Positions 53,981-63,414 of a DNA stretch of 64,000 nt are shown here, piece after piece. A model generated the notes under the pieces. It had not been told where the DNA came from, ran no database searches, and saw nothing but the letters and a program-made list of their open reading frames with translations. Both the position numbers and the translations under genes were made by a program. This stretch comes from JAXLVB01 sp046329195 (lineage in GTDB: Bacteria > Bacteroidota > Bacteroidia > Cytophagales > Spirosomataceae): contig JAXLVB010000002.1 in assembly GCA_046329195.1 (NCBI GenBank), positions 744,001 through 808,000 of the forward strand, in the 5' to 3' direction. How positions within the stretch are numbered: position 1 is the first letter of the stretch; every line of letters starts with the position of its first letter.

Positions 53981-54427
53981 ATGGAAAGAAAAGAATTCTT
54001 AAATCTGGTTGGCACAAGCATGGGTGCCATTCTGTTAAATCATTGTGTTTCAGGGTGTACCTACCAAAAAGATGAGGCACTCACACCGTCCACAAACCCC
54101 AACACCCCCACGAAAAAAGATTTTAAAGTAAGCCTCAATGATGCGGCCTATGCACATTTGAAAAATAATGGTAGCTATACGTTCGTGAACGATATCATTT
54201 TGGCTCGCACCAAAACTGGCGACTTTATTGCTTTGGGCAGATACTGTACGCACCAAGGAACTTCGGTGGAGTTTCGCCCCGCACCAAACGATGTCTATTG
54301 TAGCAATCATGGCTCTCGTTTTAGTACTGCCGGAAAAGTGCTCGCTGGCCCCGCCTCTGAGCCTTTGAAACAGTACAACACCAGTTACGACGCCACCAAG
54401 CTTGAAGTGCGAGTATATGAATCATAA
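53981..54427 (+). CDS. exported Rieske [2Fe-2S] protein
   Basis: 148 residues from the ATG at 53981. The N terminus is hydrophobic (FLNLVGTSMGAILLNHCVSGC), so export or lipid anchoring is likely; Cys22 or Cys26 could be lipidated. A Rieske domain fills about 45-148, with cluster ligands Cys89, His91 (RYCTHQG) and Cys107, His110 (YCSNHGSRF). It may pass electrons in the periplasm. The menE gene starts 11 bases before its stop codon, so the two are coupled, though the functional link between them is not known. Confidence 0.9.
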   Translation: MERKEFLNLVGTSMGAILLNHCVSGCTYQKDEALTPSTNPNTPTKKDFKVSLNDAAYAHLKNNGSYTFVNDIILARTKTGDFIALGRYCTHQGTSVEFRPAPNDVYCSNHGSRFSTAGKVLAGPASEPLKQYNTSYDATKLEVRVYES

Positions 54428-55523
54428 ACCATTTGAAGTATCACCTCCATTTTTGGAAAATCCTCCTCCAACTGATAACTACCAAGCAAAGGTTTGGCAC
54501 TTTTGTAATCAATGGCAACAGGGGCAGCAAAACTTTGTAATTCGGACTTCAGGTTCTACGGGCACACCCAAACCGATTACCTTACAACGGACTCAGCTAC
54601 AAGCAAGTGCCAAACTAACAGGCACTACTTTTGGGCTGCAAAAAGGTGATGCTGCTCTGGTGTGCCTCCATGTAGATTACATAGCAGGCATGATGATGCT
54701 GGTCAGGGGGTTAGAATTAGGCTTAAAACTCACCGTTATAGAACCTTCGAGCAACCCATTAGAGGACTTTGACAATACCGTAGCATTTGATTTTATGGCC
54801 TTTGTGCCGCTGCAAATCCAGCAAATCTTGACAGAAAACCCTGAAAAAGTACAGATTTTAAACAGAGCAAAGGCGATTTTAATTGGAGGAGCTGGTGTGA
54901 GCCATCCCCTTCATCAACAGTTGCAGGCGATTCAAGCCCCTGTGGTGGCTACCTATGGGATGACAGAGACGGTGTCGCATATTGCAATTCGGTATTTGAA
55001 TGGTCCTCATCAACAGGATGTGTTTACTGTGTTAGAAGGAGTGACTATTGGCACAGATGCTCGAAATTGCCTATACATAGAGGCCGAATCTACTAATTTT
55101 GAGCGAGTGCAAACTAATGATGTGGTAGAACTACTTGATAGTCAAGCGTTCAGACTAATTGGCCGATTTGACAATATTATCAACAGCGGAGGAGTAAAAA
55201 TCCAGTTAGAAAAGGTGGAAAATAGCTTATCGAACGTCTTAGCAATGCACAGGAGAAGTGAGCGATTCTTTGCGTTTGGAGAGCCAGACCCTACCCTTGG
55301 CGAACGGTTGGTTGTTTTTATAGAAACCTCAACCCGTTGGGATGACGCTCTCAAAACACAAATTCAGGCCGATTTGCTAAAATTTTTAAATCGCTTTGAA
55401 CAGCCTAAGGACTTCTATTTTTGTCGTAATTTTCTGGAAACACCAACGGGAAAAATAGATAAAAAAGCTACTTTTGCGCAAAAGCATACCCTTTTTACGC
55501 ATGAATACCTTACATCTAAGTAA
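54417..55523 (+). CDS. menE: o-succinylbenzoate-CoA ligase (MenE)
   Basis: 368 residues from the ATG at 54417; a TTG 15 bases upstream is not needed. It is an adenylate-forming enzyme: P-loop RTSGSTGTPKPITL, VATYGMTETVSHIA, FRLIGRFDNIINSGGVKI, and catalytic Lys in TPTGKIDKK. The short N-terminal domain is usual for Bacteroidota MenE, which activates o-succinylbenzoate for MenB. menB lies about 1 kb away in the opposite direction, supporting the assignment. Its 3' end overlaps the next gene by 23 bases. Confidence 0.88.
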   Translation: MNHKPFEVSPPFLENPPPTDNYQAKVWHFCNQWQQGQQNFVIRTSGSTGTPKPITLQRTQLQASAKLTGTTFGLQKGDAALVCLHVDYIAGMMMLVRGLELGLKLTVIEPSSNPLEDFDNTVAFDFMAFVPLQIQQILTENPEKVQILNRAKAILIGGAGVSHPLHQQLQAIQAPVVATYGMTETVSHIAIRYLNGPHQQDVFTVLEGVTIGTDARNCLYIEAESTNFERVQTNDVVELLDSQAFRLIGRFDNIINSGGVKIQLEKVENSLSNVLAMHRRSERFFAFGEPDPTLGERLVVFIETSTRWDDALKTQIQADLLKFLNRFEQPKDFYFCRNFLETPTGKIDKKATFAQKHTLFTHEYLTSK

Positions 55524-56277
55524 TTTAGAAATCAGATTTCGAACTGCAGAAATTATCCCGCCGCCTTATGCTCACGAGTATTTGATTAACTGCCAACCTC
55601 TCGATGAGGCATTTTCGCTATCGTTTCAACTGAAGTATTTAGACCGAGAAGAACTTACTTTGGAAGAAATTGCAGAAGAAGGCTATACAGAACAAGATGA
55701 TTTTGAGTGGAGTGGCGGATTAAATCGGGTTTGGAAAGAGGAGTTGTTGAAACTGTTTGCTCGTACTGAATCATCGAAACGAAAGGCAAAAGCTGAAGAG
55801 AACTTCATCGAAATTACAACGCTTAATCCTGAGGGTATTTCACAAACTTTTTCGCCCCAAAACCCACAAGAATGGGAATATTTCAGCCAAGAATTGATTC
55901 AGGCAATATACGAGACTGCTAAAATTGAGTTGCCCTTAAAACTCATTTACCTAAAAAAGTTACCACAAAAGCCTGATATTCAATTAGAAATGACCATTTT
56001 ATTTTCTGACCGTAGCATCAAAACTACCATGCAGGTAGGGAGCTCCACGCAGTCGAAAGAACTAAATTGGCAAACTCTGCATCCATTGTTAAAGACGATT
56101 TATACAGGAGAGTTTTTAGCAGAAAAAGCTACCTCCATTGCCCCCACCAAACCAGGTAGGTACATCAATGTTGGCGATGGGCTTTGGTATGAATTTGGAA
56201 AATCACTCCAAAACCCAAATGGAAACAATCGTTTTCTGCATGAAGTGGAATCAAAATTGGATGATTTACTGGATTAA
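55501..56277 (+). CDS. hypothetical protein following menE
   Basis: 258 residues from the ATG at 55501, chosen because it gives a clean N terminus (MNTLHLSNLEIRFRTAEIIPPPYAHEYLI); the earlier start is deeper in menE. The sequence is soluble, acidic and mixed alpha/beta, without signal peptide or membrane segment. I recognise no family. The C-terminal GRYINVGDGLWYEFGKSL looks like a conserved patch. It overlaps menE by 23 bases, so it is probably translated together with it; a link to quinone synthesis is only guilt by association. Confidence 0.72.
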   Translation: MNTLHLSNLEIRFRTAEIIPPPYAHEYLINCQPLDEAFSLSFQLKYLDREELTLEEIAEEGYTEQDDFEWSGGLNRVWKEELLKLFARTESSKRKAKAEENFIEITTLNPEGISQTFSPQNPQEWEYFSQELIQAIYETAKIELPLKLIYLKKLPQKPDIQLEMTILFSDRSIKTTMQVGSSTQSKELNWQTLHPLLKTIYTGEFLAEKATSIAPTKPGRYINVGDGLWYEFGKSLQNPNGNNRFLHEVESKLDDLLD

Positions 56278-56340
56278 TAGCGTGACTTCTAAAATGTAAG
56301 CAAATGAAGCAATTGTAAAGCTCTTTGAAGATAAATTTTG

Positions 56341-59300
56341 TCATCTCACCAAGGTTATACTCATTAATCCTACTATTACTTCGTTTGATAAGATGTTGAT
56401 ATATACACTTTTAAGGATTTTGTTGGGGTTTAGAGGCAAAGTGAGTACAGTAGCAGCACCGCCCTCAATGGCCCGATTGGTAAGTCCTTTAATACCAACA
56501 AATTGACTGCTCTGGTTTGTAAAAACACCTGTTTTTAGATGCAGCCGATAGGGTTTTGGCGCATTGGTTGTGAAGGCCAAGCCATTGTCATAATAGTCTT
56601 GCTCGACAGGCCACCAGTTTTGAGGATTGATTAAAGGTAAGTCTTCCTGAGTTCCATCGCTATAAAGCACTGAAATACGAGCGTTTTCGAGTTGGCTTTG
56701 TTGGTGATTGGTCGTTCCGGTCATTAATAAGTACATACCTCTGGCTCTACCTTGTAAGGGAATAGTTACAGACGAAGGAAAATTATCCCAACGAGAGGTA
56801 AAAAGGATATTGGGTGGAAGTGTATCACTGAGTGTTGCAAATGGAATATCATCCAGCCATATTTGTTGGGTCACCTGAGCAGCACGGCGAAGACCTAAGT
56901 CATTGATTTCAACATCTATTAATGGATAACACCAGTTGCCAATGCCTTGCCAGGGTAGTGCCAGTGTAGGAGATTGTACTCTTGGTGAAAGATATTTGTG
57001 CTTAAACAAGTTGATAATTTTATCATTGAAAAAGGTATTTAGCAAAACGGGTTCATATACCGGATTGCTTAGTTGGAGCTTGGGTTTCATCTGAACACTT
57101 TGAATAACATTGCTCGCAATTTGTCCGATCTTTTTAGGTATAACAGGAGCACCTTTCCACACAATTTCGATGGTATTTTGTGCTTGATTACCCACTTCAA
57201 TTTCAAGGGTGGGTATCAATAATTCAGTCATCCAATGCCAGGATGCAGGCTTCTGATTGACAAGTATTTGTGTTATTTTTTCAAACTTTGCGCTAATCTG
57301 TAGTCTGATGTTTAAGGCTTTACCGAACTTAGAGTTAATTTGGTAAATATTGGAGTTTGAGCTTTGTTTAAAATCTACAAGGATATCAGGCGTTTCGAGT
57401 TTGGCAAAATTCCAGTGTGTTGGAAATCCTGGCCGTATAACTAATTGACTGTGAAGCGCATCAGGATACACCCCAAACAAGCCTTCCACTAGAGAACGGG
57501 CAGCAATTCCTACAGGGTCGGCAAAGTCTCGGTATAATTCTCCTCTAAAAGCATCGTAAGCAGAAAGTTGTTGAAAATTGCCTGGACTGCTGCCCATATA
57601 CATACTTTCTAACAGGGTACTTCGCCACAAATGAAAGGCATTATCTGACTCACCTGCTTGCCAGTAGGCAAGGGCAGTATGAAGGTTTTCGGCAAGCGCC
57701 ACGTTGTTAATACTCCAAGTATATGGCTGCCAGTTAGTTGTAGATAAGAGATAAAGACTATCGTTTGGAAAATCTGGTGAATGAATCGGTATATGAGGGA
57801 TGTGCTGGTCAATATACCGCAATAATTGGTGCTGTTGCAGTGGAGAAGCCACTCCTGCTTCCATAGCATGATAAACTGTCCATAGGGCAGCCGCAGGGTG
57901 TGCCAACTGCAGCCCCAATTTGTCCACGTATTCGGCAAACCAACCTTTATCTTTGAGCCAAAGTTTGCTTTGCATGGCTTTTAAAATCTTGTTGGCTTCA
58001 TTGGTATAGGAAGTACCATCTTCTCCTAAAAGATTAGCAATATCGGCTGCCATTTTGTTGGCCCTGTAGTTATAGGCTGAGGAGTGCGTTACCCCTCCAC
58101 CGCTATATCCTAGAGCATCACTTGCCCAAATACAAGCATAGGCATCATACAGCCCATCATTATCAGCATCAAAATTTCGTTTTTCCCAAGCTAAATGTTT
58201 TTTGAGTACTGGCCACATTTGCTTGGCAAAATTAAGGTCTCCTGTCCATTTTAGGTGGGTGAGCAATTGGTCAATAAAGACCAAATTCATGTCGTAATGG
58301 TGTGCTCTAAAGTCGCCGTTGGGGTTTCGACAAATATATCCTTCGCTGAAAAGAGCCGTTCCTAATTTTTCGAGATGGCGAGCCAAATGTAAAGCCGTAT
58401 CGGCCACTAATGGACCCGTTGGTGGGCTTGTTACTTGCGAAAGTGCATAGCTTTTAAAATGTTGTTGGGCACGGTCATGCCATCCCAAAGGATCGGCACA
58501 ATAGGGTCCTCGCCAGGCATTGAGGCGCATTCGCCACGCTACAGCGCCATGCAAAAAACTAGGTTCTTCCCAAATGGCATCAGCAGCTACGGTAAGTGCA
58601 GCAGCCACCGGATTTAGAAAGGCATCAGGGGTTTCTAAGATAATCCGCTTTGAAAAAGCCAATCGCTTTGCTTCGGCCTTTTCTATAAGTTTTGGTAAGG
58701 TTTCGTACGAAATTTGATTTTGCTTATCTGACTTTTTGATATAAAACTCATACGAAGCACTATTTTTCAAGGGTAAAACTCCTACCAAAACGGGATTTTG
58801 GAGTGCTTTGTACTGCAATAAAGCTTGGGGCGAACGTAGGTGAGTAGCATCTGCTAATTGCCAGACGGTTGTCGGTGGAAAAATGCCTTCTAAGGATTTA
58901 CCTTGATTTTTTAGCGAATCGGGCAATGAATTGGTTGAAAAACTGGCGATTTTGTTAGCCACCGTTTTGGGAAAAGCGTAATACACTCGAAATCGAGAAG
59001 GAGAATACTCAAAAAGGTTTTCTGTGCAATATTCAGGCTTCATATCAAAAGAGGATTCAGGGTCTGCCCCGATGTCCCCATCACGATTGAAACGTTTTCC
59101 AGATACTCCTCCAAAAACGGTAACAAGCTGGCCATCAGAAGGAAATTGTTTGGTATCTAATTGAATTAACATTCCCTCTGCATCGGGTGATGCCCAAACT
59201 GTCAGTTCTATACTTGCATTCTCCCATTGTGGGTCAGAAATCACATATTTCATTCGCCCCGCATGGTACGATGCTTGAATAGAAGACGCAGTGGTAAGCC

Positions 59301-59568
59301 ATTTACTTTGGTTTTGACGTATGATGCCAAACTTGAAGTTTCCGCCCATGCCAGGTAAATAAAGGGCAAACTCAGGTAAGTCCCCTGTTTCAACTCGAAA
59401 AGCGGTATTTGTTCCATAAAGCGCTCGATTAAAGCGATGACTCCCGTTGGAGATAACAAACTCGTTTCCAACAGGGCGGTATCGGAGTGGTTTTTGAGAG
59501 ACAATCGTTTGGCAAAAGCCTTGAATGAATATCAAGAAAAAGAAACTGGCAAAGAAACAAACCTGCAT
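56341..59568 (-). CDS. DUF4450 exported glycosidase-like protein
   Basis: 1075 residues. The signal peptide (about 1-19, ending IQGFCQ) is followed by the DUF4450 pattern RPVGNEFVISNGSHRFNRALYGTNTAFRVE, then an alpha/alpha six-hairpin-like catalytic region (about 310-700, LTHLKWTGDLNFAKQMWPVLKKHLAWEKRNFDADNDGLYDAYACIWASDALGYSGGG region), a short beta domain and C-terminal beta domains. Asp/Glu residues in DNDGLYD are of the kind used by inverting glycosidases. It probably attacks a plant or algal polysaccharide or a rhamnose-like sugar in the periplasm; the substrate is not known. No Sus genes adjoin it. Confidence 0.85.
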   Translation of the reverse strand: MQVCFFASFFFLIFIQGFCQTIVSQKPLRYRPVGNEFVISNGSHRFNRALYGTNTAFRVETGDLPEFALYLPGMGGNFKFGIIRQNQSKWLTTASSIQASYHAGRMKYVISDPQWENASIELTVWASPDAEGMLIQLDTKQFPSDGQLVTVFGGVSGKRFNRDGDIGADPESSFDMKPEYCTENLFEYSPSRFRVYYAFPKTVANKIASFSTNSLPDSLKNQGKSLEGIFPPTTVWQLADATHLRSPQALLQYKALQNPVLVGVLPLKNSASYEFYIKKSDKQNQISYETLPKLIEKAEAKRLAFSKRIILETPDAFLNPVAAALTVAADAIWEEPSFLHGAVAWRMRLNAWRGPYCADPLGWHDRAQQHFKSYALSQVTSPPTGPLVADTALHLARHLEKLGTALFSEGYICRNPNGDFRAHHYDMNLVFIDQLLTHLKWTGDLNFAKQMWPVLKKHLAWEKRNFDADNDGLYDAYACIWASDALGYSGGGVTHSSAYNYRANKMAADIANLLGEDGTSYTNEANKILKAMQSKLWLKDKGWFAEYVDKLGLQLAHPAAALWTVYHAMEAGVASPLQQHQLLRYIDQHIPHIPIHSPDFPNDSLYLLSTTNWQPYTWSINNVALAENLHTALAYWQAGESDNAFHLWRSTLLESMYMGSSPGNFQQLSAYDAFRGELYRDFADPVGIAARSLVEGLFGVYPDALHSQLVIRPGFPTHWNFAKLETPDILVDFKQSSNSNIYQINSKFGKALNIRLQISAKFEKITQILVNQKPASWHWMTELLIPTLEIEVGNQAQNTIEIVWKGAPVIPKKIGQIASNVIQSVQMKPKLQLSNPVYEPVLLNTFFNDKIINLFKHKYLSPRVQSPTLALPWQGIGNWCYPLIDVEINDLGLRRAAQVTQQIWLDDIPFATLSDTLPPNILFTSRWDNFPSSVTIPLQGRARGMYLLMTGTTNHQQSQLENARISVLYSDGTQEDLPLINPQNWWPVEQDYYDNGLAFTTNAPKPYRLHLKTGVFTNQSSQFVGIKGLTNRAIEGGAATVLTLPLNPNKILKSVYINILSNEVIVGLMSITLVR

Positions 59569-59730
59569 GAATGCACTAATTTTTAAGATTTTTTCAAAAT
59601 TAGTGGTTCAGTAGATATTACTTTCCCGTACTTTCATGTGGTGGATTCGTGTTGTCATCTACTCCAGGTCATTACTGCGGTCTTAGTTGATTGCCAACGA
59701 TTGTATTGAGGATTCTTAAAAAGCAAAAAA

Positions 59731-60249
59731 ATGGCACAAAATAATCCATTAGAAGTTTGGATGCGAGGGGCTATTCCTCAGATTCCTACTTTGTTACAGC
59801 CCGTCGCCCATGCGATTTTACAAGCACAAGAAGAAGTAAATGCGTTGTTGGAAACCGTACCAGATACATTACTTTGGGTACGCCCTTCCAATGTGGCTTC
59901 CATCGGCTTTCATCTTCAACATTTGTCTGGAGTGTTGGATCGCCTCTTTACGTACGCCAGAGGAGAAGCATTATCAGAAGCGCAACTAGCTGATTTAACA
60001 TTAGAGTCAATTGATTATCAGGATGATGTAAGTGTGTCAAACTTGATTGTGCGTTTCAACCATCAACTAGAAAAGGCATTAGACCAACTAAAAAATACGC
60101 CTGAAGAAACGCTAACCGAAACTCGGTACTTAGGGCGAAAAAAAATCCCAACTACACAGCTGGGATTGTTGTTTCATGCGGCAGAACATACACAACGACA
60201 CCTTGGGCAACTGCTGGTGACGATTAGAGTCTTACAAAATCAGGCATAA
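59731..60249 (+). CDS. DinB family protein
   Basis: 172 residues with the DinB fold: helix 1 (HAILQAQEEVNALLETVPDTLLWVRP), first metal-binding histidines in GFHLQHLSGVLDRL, and HAAEHTQRHLGQLL at the C terminus. It probably binds a divalent metal and may be a thiol transferase. It is only weakly similar to the DinB-like protein at 11788-12237. Its last 10 bases overlap the end of folD on the opposite strand, a tail-to-tail overlap. Confidence 0.88.
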   Translation: MAQNNPLEVWMRGAIPQIPTLLQPVAHAILQAQEEVNALLETVPDTLLWVRPSNVASIGFHLQHLSGVLDRLFTYARGEALSEAQLADLTLESIDYQDDVSVSNLIVRFNHQLEKALDQLKNTPEETLTETRYLGRKKIPTTQLGLLFHAAEHTQRHLGQLLVTIRVLQNQA

Positions 60250-61121
60250 ATGGCCTTTTTGGCAGCTAACAATGTGTTTTTCATCAAAGAAACAATTGTC
60301 ATTTTGCCTACACCACCCGGCACAGGGGTGATGTAACTGCATTTGGGAGCCACTTCATCAAACTTGACGTCTCCTTTGAGCGAAAAACCACTCTTTTTGC
60401 TGGGGTCAGGTACTCGTTCCAAGCCTACATCCAAAACAACGGCACCCTCTTTGACCATATCGGCAGTAACAAATTCGGGTTTGCCGAGCGCTGCCACTAA
60501 AATATCGGCAGTGCGTGTAACTTCAGCTAAGTTTTTGGTTCTTGAGTGGGTTAACGTGACTGTACTATTGCCTGGATAGGTGTTGCGTTGCATCAATATT
60601 GACATAGGCAAGCCAACAATTTGGCTACGACCCACCACCACACAGTGCTTGCCCGAGGTTTCGATACCATAATATTCCAACAACATCAAACATCCTTGCG
60701 GAGTGGCCGAAATATAGGCGGGCAATCCTTTTGTCATTCTACCCACATTGATAGGATGAAAACCGTCCACATCTTTCCGATAATCAATGGTTTCCATCAC
60801 ACGGTCTGGGTTGATGTGAGGCGGAAGTGGTAATTGCACAATCAATCCATCCATATCTGGATTCTGATTGACTTGGATGATCTCTTCAAGAAGTTCTGTC
60901 TCAGAGATGGTATCTGGAAAACGTAACAGTGTCGAAATAAAACCGATTTCTTCACAGGCTTTGACTTTATTAGCGACGTAAGTTTCACTGGCACCATTGT
61001 TTCCTACCAAAATAGCCACTAAGTGAGGAATTTTGCCCCCTTCCGCTTTGATTTTCGAAACTTCTAAGGCTAATTCTTCAATCAATTTAGAAGCAACCAG
61101 CTTACCATCAATCAATTGCAT
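60240..61121 (-). CDS. folD: bifunctional methylenetetrahydrofolate dehydrogenase/cyclohydrolase
   Basis: A 293-residue cytoplasmic enzyme of one-carbon metabolism, interconverting 5,10-methylene-, methenyl- and 10-formyl-tetrahydrofolate. Conserved segments are ASETYVANKVKACEEIG with the catalytic Tyr and Lys, DGLIVQLPLPPHI, VGRSQIVGLPMS in the NAD(P) site, and TPVPGGVGKMTI. Length is normal. It stands alone, divergent from the VOC gene and overlapping the DinB gene by 10 bases at its 3' end. Confidence 0.96.
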   Translation of the reverse strand: MQLIDGKLVASKLIEELALEVSKIKAEGGKIPHLVAILVGNNGASETYVANKVKACEEIGFISTLLRFPDTISETELLEEIIQVNQNPDMDGLIVQLPLPPHINPDRVMETIDYRKDVDGFHPINVGRMTKGLPAYISATPQGCLMLLEYYGIETSGKHCVVVGRSQIVGLPMSILMQRNTYPGNSTVTLTHSRTKNLAEVTRTADILVAALGKPEFVTADMVKEGAVVLDVGLERVPDPSKKSGFSLKGDVKFDEVAPKCSYITPVPGGVGKMTIVSLMKNTLLAAKKAIYA

Positions 61122-61292
61122 AAGTAAATTATAAGAAATTGAAAATGTTGAAACGAGTGATTGGGGTTAACCAAATCGCTCGCAATTTCGGTAGAAATTA
61201 GCAGTTTCGGAAGCTAGCCAGTTGATTTACGACAAAAGGCTGAGGAAATTCTGAAAAATGGTATTTTTGAAAAAAGCTTTTTTACAACCACT

Positions 61293-61658
61293 ATGAAACC
61301 AGTTGTTCCTTCACTCGAAACAGACGATGTACATGCAACCATTCGATTTTATCAGGATGTGCTTGATTTTGAGGTGATTTCGATTCTGCCCAATGAGATA
61401 GAACCCGGTTGGGTACTTCTTCGGAATGGGCAAGCCGAACTTGTGTTTTCTGAGCGAAATACCCATTCTTCCCATGTTCAGGTTTACTTTACCGGTTCTT
61501 TTTATTTTGAGCCAACCAACCTGAATGAAGTCTGGGAAAAAGTACAAACCAAGGGTGCTCAAATAGCTTGGCCACTCGAAACCTTTGATTATGGTATCAA
61601 AGAATTCGGGATGTATGATAACAATGGTTACTTGCTTCGGTTTGGTTGCGAAGTGTAA
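61293..61658 (+). CDS. VOC (glyoxalase/bleomycin-resistance-like) protein
   Basis: A 121-residue protein made up of one vicinal-oxygen-chelate domain: two beta-alpha-beta-beta-beta modules, with PSLETDDVHATIRFYQDVLDFEV at the N terminus and KEFGMYDNNGYLLRFG at the C terminus. Members bind metal and include glyoxalases, dioxygenases and antibiotic-binding proteins; the substrate here is unknown. It converges on the M1 peptidase gene, with only 9 bases between the stop codons. Confidence 0.88.
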   Translation: MKPVVPSLETDDVHATIRFYQDVLDFEVISILPNEIEPGWVLLRNGQAELVFSERNTHSSHVQVYFTGSFYFEPTNLNEVWEKVQTKGAQIAWPLETFDYGIKEFGMYDNNGYLLRFGCEV

Positions 61659-61667
61659 GGAATCGAC

Positions 61668-63293
61668 TCATTTTTTCAACACAGTACGTGCCAACACATT
61701 TCCATTGGGGTCTATTATCAGCTTTGAAGGAGCTTCTGACAATTTGATGGTAAAGGTTTGTTGAGGTTGATTCAAGTACAACTTTTCAGTTTTTCTTAGC
61801 TCCTTTCCAACTTCATTCTCAAATCTGAACTCCAGTGGTATGGTAAAAAACGTATTTTTTTGAATTTGCTGTACTGAAATAGATACAGTTTTGGTGGCTG
61901 TCTCATATTTCCATGACCATTCGATTTCAGGATAGCCCGGCTGATAAAGCCATTGGTTAAAAAAAGTAGTAAGATTTTTACCTGATGCCAACTCCATTTC
62001 TTTTTGAAAATCAGCACTTAAGGCATTTCCATTTTTAAAATGACCATAATAAGATCTAATTCCCTTCCAAAAAGCCTCGTTACCCACTTCTTCACGCAAC
62101 ATGTGTAACACCCAACCTCCTTTTTCATACGAGTTGGGGTTGAGGAGTTGCATCAAATTCGTAGTTGTTGTATCTACAATAGCACCATTTGGATTCATTT
62201 TAGCATATCGAAAAACCGTTCCTTTGTTTTGTTGAAGCACTTTTTGAAGTGAATCCCGCCCGTAGGCATGTTCAAGGTACAAAGCAGAAAAGTAGGTGGC
62301 AAAACCTTCACTCAGCCAGATGTGTCGCCAGTCTTTTTCGGAAGCCGAATTACCAAAATACTGATGGGCGATTTCATGCGCCAATAGTGCTTCCATATCC
62401 ATACTTTTGTAACCCTTAATTGCATTTTCGGTATAAAAAATACAACTGGCGTTTTCCATGCCACCAAAAATGGTCTTGGACTCTACATTGGCCAACTTTT
62501 CATACGAATAGGGGCCTATCTGTTGAATAAAAAACTCCAAGATGGCTTTAGCAGGCCGATAATCGAAAAAACCTTTGTCTCGGTCTTGGGGATAAACCCA
62601 ACTTTCAACAGGAATACAATTGGTGTCGCCTACATAATCAACGGCAAATCGGGCGACACCAATCACCATTACTTTGGTAGGAATCGGGGTATTTTCGACC
62701 CAACGAGTCAATTTCCGTTGTTCGGTTAAATCACTTTCTTCGGCCAATTTACCGTTAGCAATCACTTTATAGGACGAAGGAGCCGTAACGGTAAACTCGC
62801 ACGTGGACTTATCGGAAGGATGGTCCACTACGCTTAACCAATGACGGGCTCGGTTGGGCCAGTTGTCTCCAAAAAAAGTTCGGTCTCCAAATTTATTCTT
62901 AGAAATAATCAACCCATCTGCTGGAGTTCCTTCGTAAAACAAAGTAACAGTTTGATTATCAGCGGGAAAATTGTCTGGAAGTTGGATGGTCACTCGGTCG
63001 TTTTGGTGACTAAAAACTAAGGGTTTCTCTCGCCATTTTACTGATTTTACAGTCATTCCTTTTATGTCCAAATAGGATTTCTTTCCTACCAAATCAAACC
63101 AAATACTAGAGGAATTTGCTGATTTTAACTGAAAAGTAATCGAGGCTTCTACCTGAATTTGGTCAGTGTGGTCGAACAACTGCAATGCAAAAGCATAATG
63201 CTGCACATCAACGGATGGTTGAAGATATTGCGTTTGGGCAGCTACCAAAACGACCCAACTGCAAAAAAAACAAGTTAAAAGACTTTTGAACAT
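61668..63293 (-). CDS. exported M1 family aminopeptidase
   Basis: 541 residues from the ATG at 63293, which starts a signal peptide (MFKSLLTCFFCSWVVLVAAQ); a longer frame begins 141 bases upstream but has no such leader. The beta-rich N-terminal domain is followed by the catalytic domain with the exopeptidase motif GGMEN (277-281) and zinc motif HEIAH (306-310) plus Glu329 (HEXXH-18-E), a complete M1 active site. The protein lacks the large C-terminal domain of aminopeptidase N, as in short bacterial M1 members. It should cleave N-terminal residues from peptides in the periplasm or outside. Confidence 0.92.
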   Translation of the reverse strand: MFKSLLTCFFCSWVVLVAAQTQYLQPSVDVQHYAFALQLFDHTDQIQVEASITFQLKSANSSSIWFDLVGKKSYLDIKGMTVKSVKWREKPLVFSHQNDRVTIQLPDNFPADNQTVTLFYEGTPADGLIISKNKFGDRTFFGDNWPNRARHWLSVVDHPSDKSTCEFTVTAPSSYKVIANGKLAEESDLTEQRKLTRWVENTPIPTKVMVIGVARFAVDYVGDTNCIPVESWVYPQDRDKGFFDYRPAKAILEFFIQQIGPYSYEKLANVESKTIFGGMENASCIFYTENAIKGYKSMDMEALLAHEIAHQYFGNSASEKDWRHIWLSEGFATYFSALYLEHAYGRDSLQKVLQQNKGTVFRYAKMNPNGAIVDTTTTNLMQLLNPNSYEKGGWVLHMLREEVGNEAFWKGIRSYYGHFKNGNALSADFQKEMELASGKNLTTFFNQWLYQPGYPEIEWSWKYETATKTVSISVQQIQKNTFFTIPLEFRFENEVGKELRKTEKLYLNQPQQTFTIKLSEAPSKLIIDPNGNVLARTVLKK

Positions 63294-63345
63294 GGGCAGA
63301 TTACTTGGAGAAAACACCAATGGAGCATAGTAAAAAAGCAGAAAA

Positions 63346-63380
63346 GACGCTGGCAGTAATAAAGTACCCTGCCAGTCGTC
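63346..63380 (-). terminator. hairpin terminator of the amidohydrolase gene
   Basis: GACG plus CTGGCAG (63346-63356) pairs with CTGCCAG plus CGTC (63369-63380), with one bulged T and a 12-base loop. On the minus strand TTTT follows, then GCTTTTTT. It is 35 bases after the amidohydrolase stop codon and before the M1 gene. Confidence 0.65.
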
Positions 63381-63414
63381 ATTTCTAAATGTAATGGTTA
63401 ATCTTGTGTGTAAA

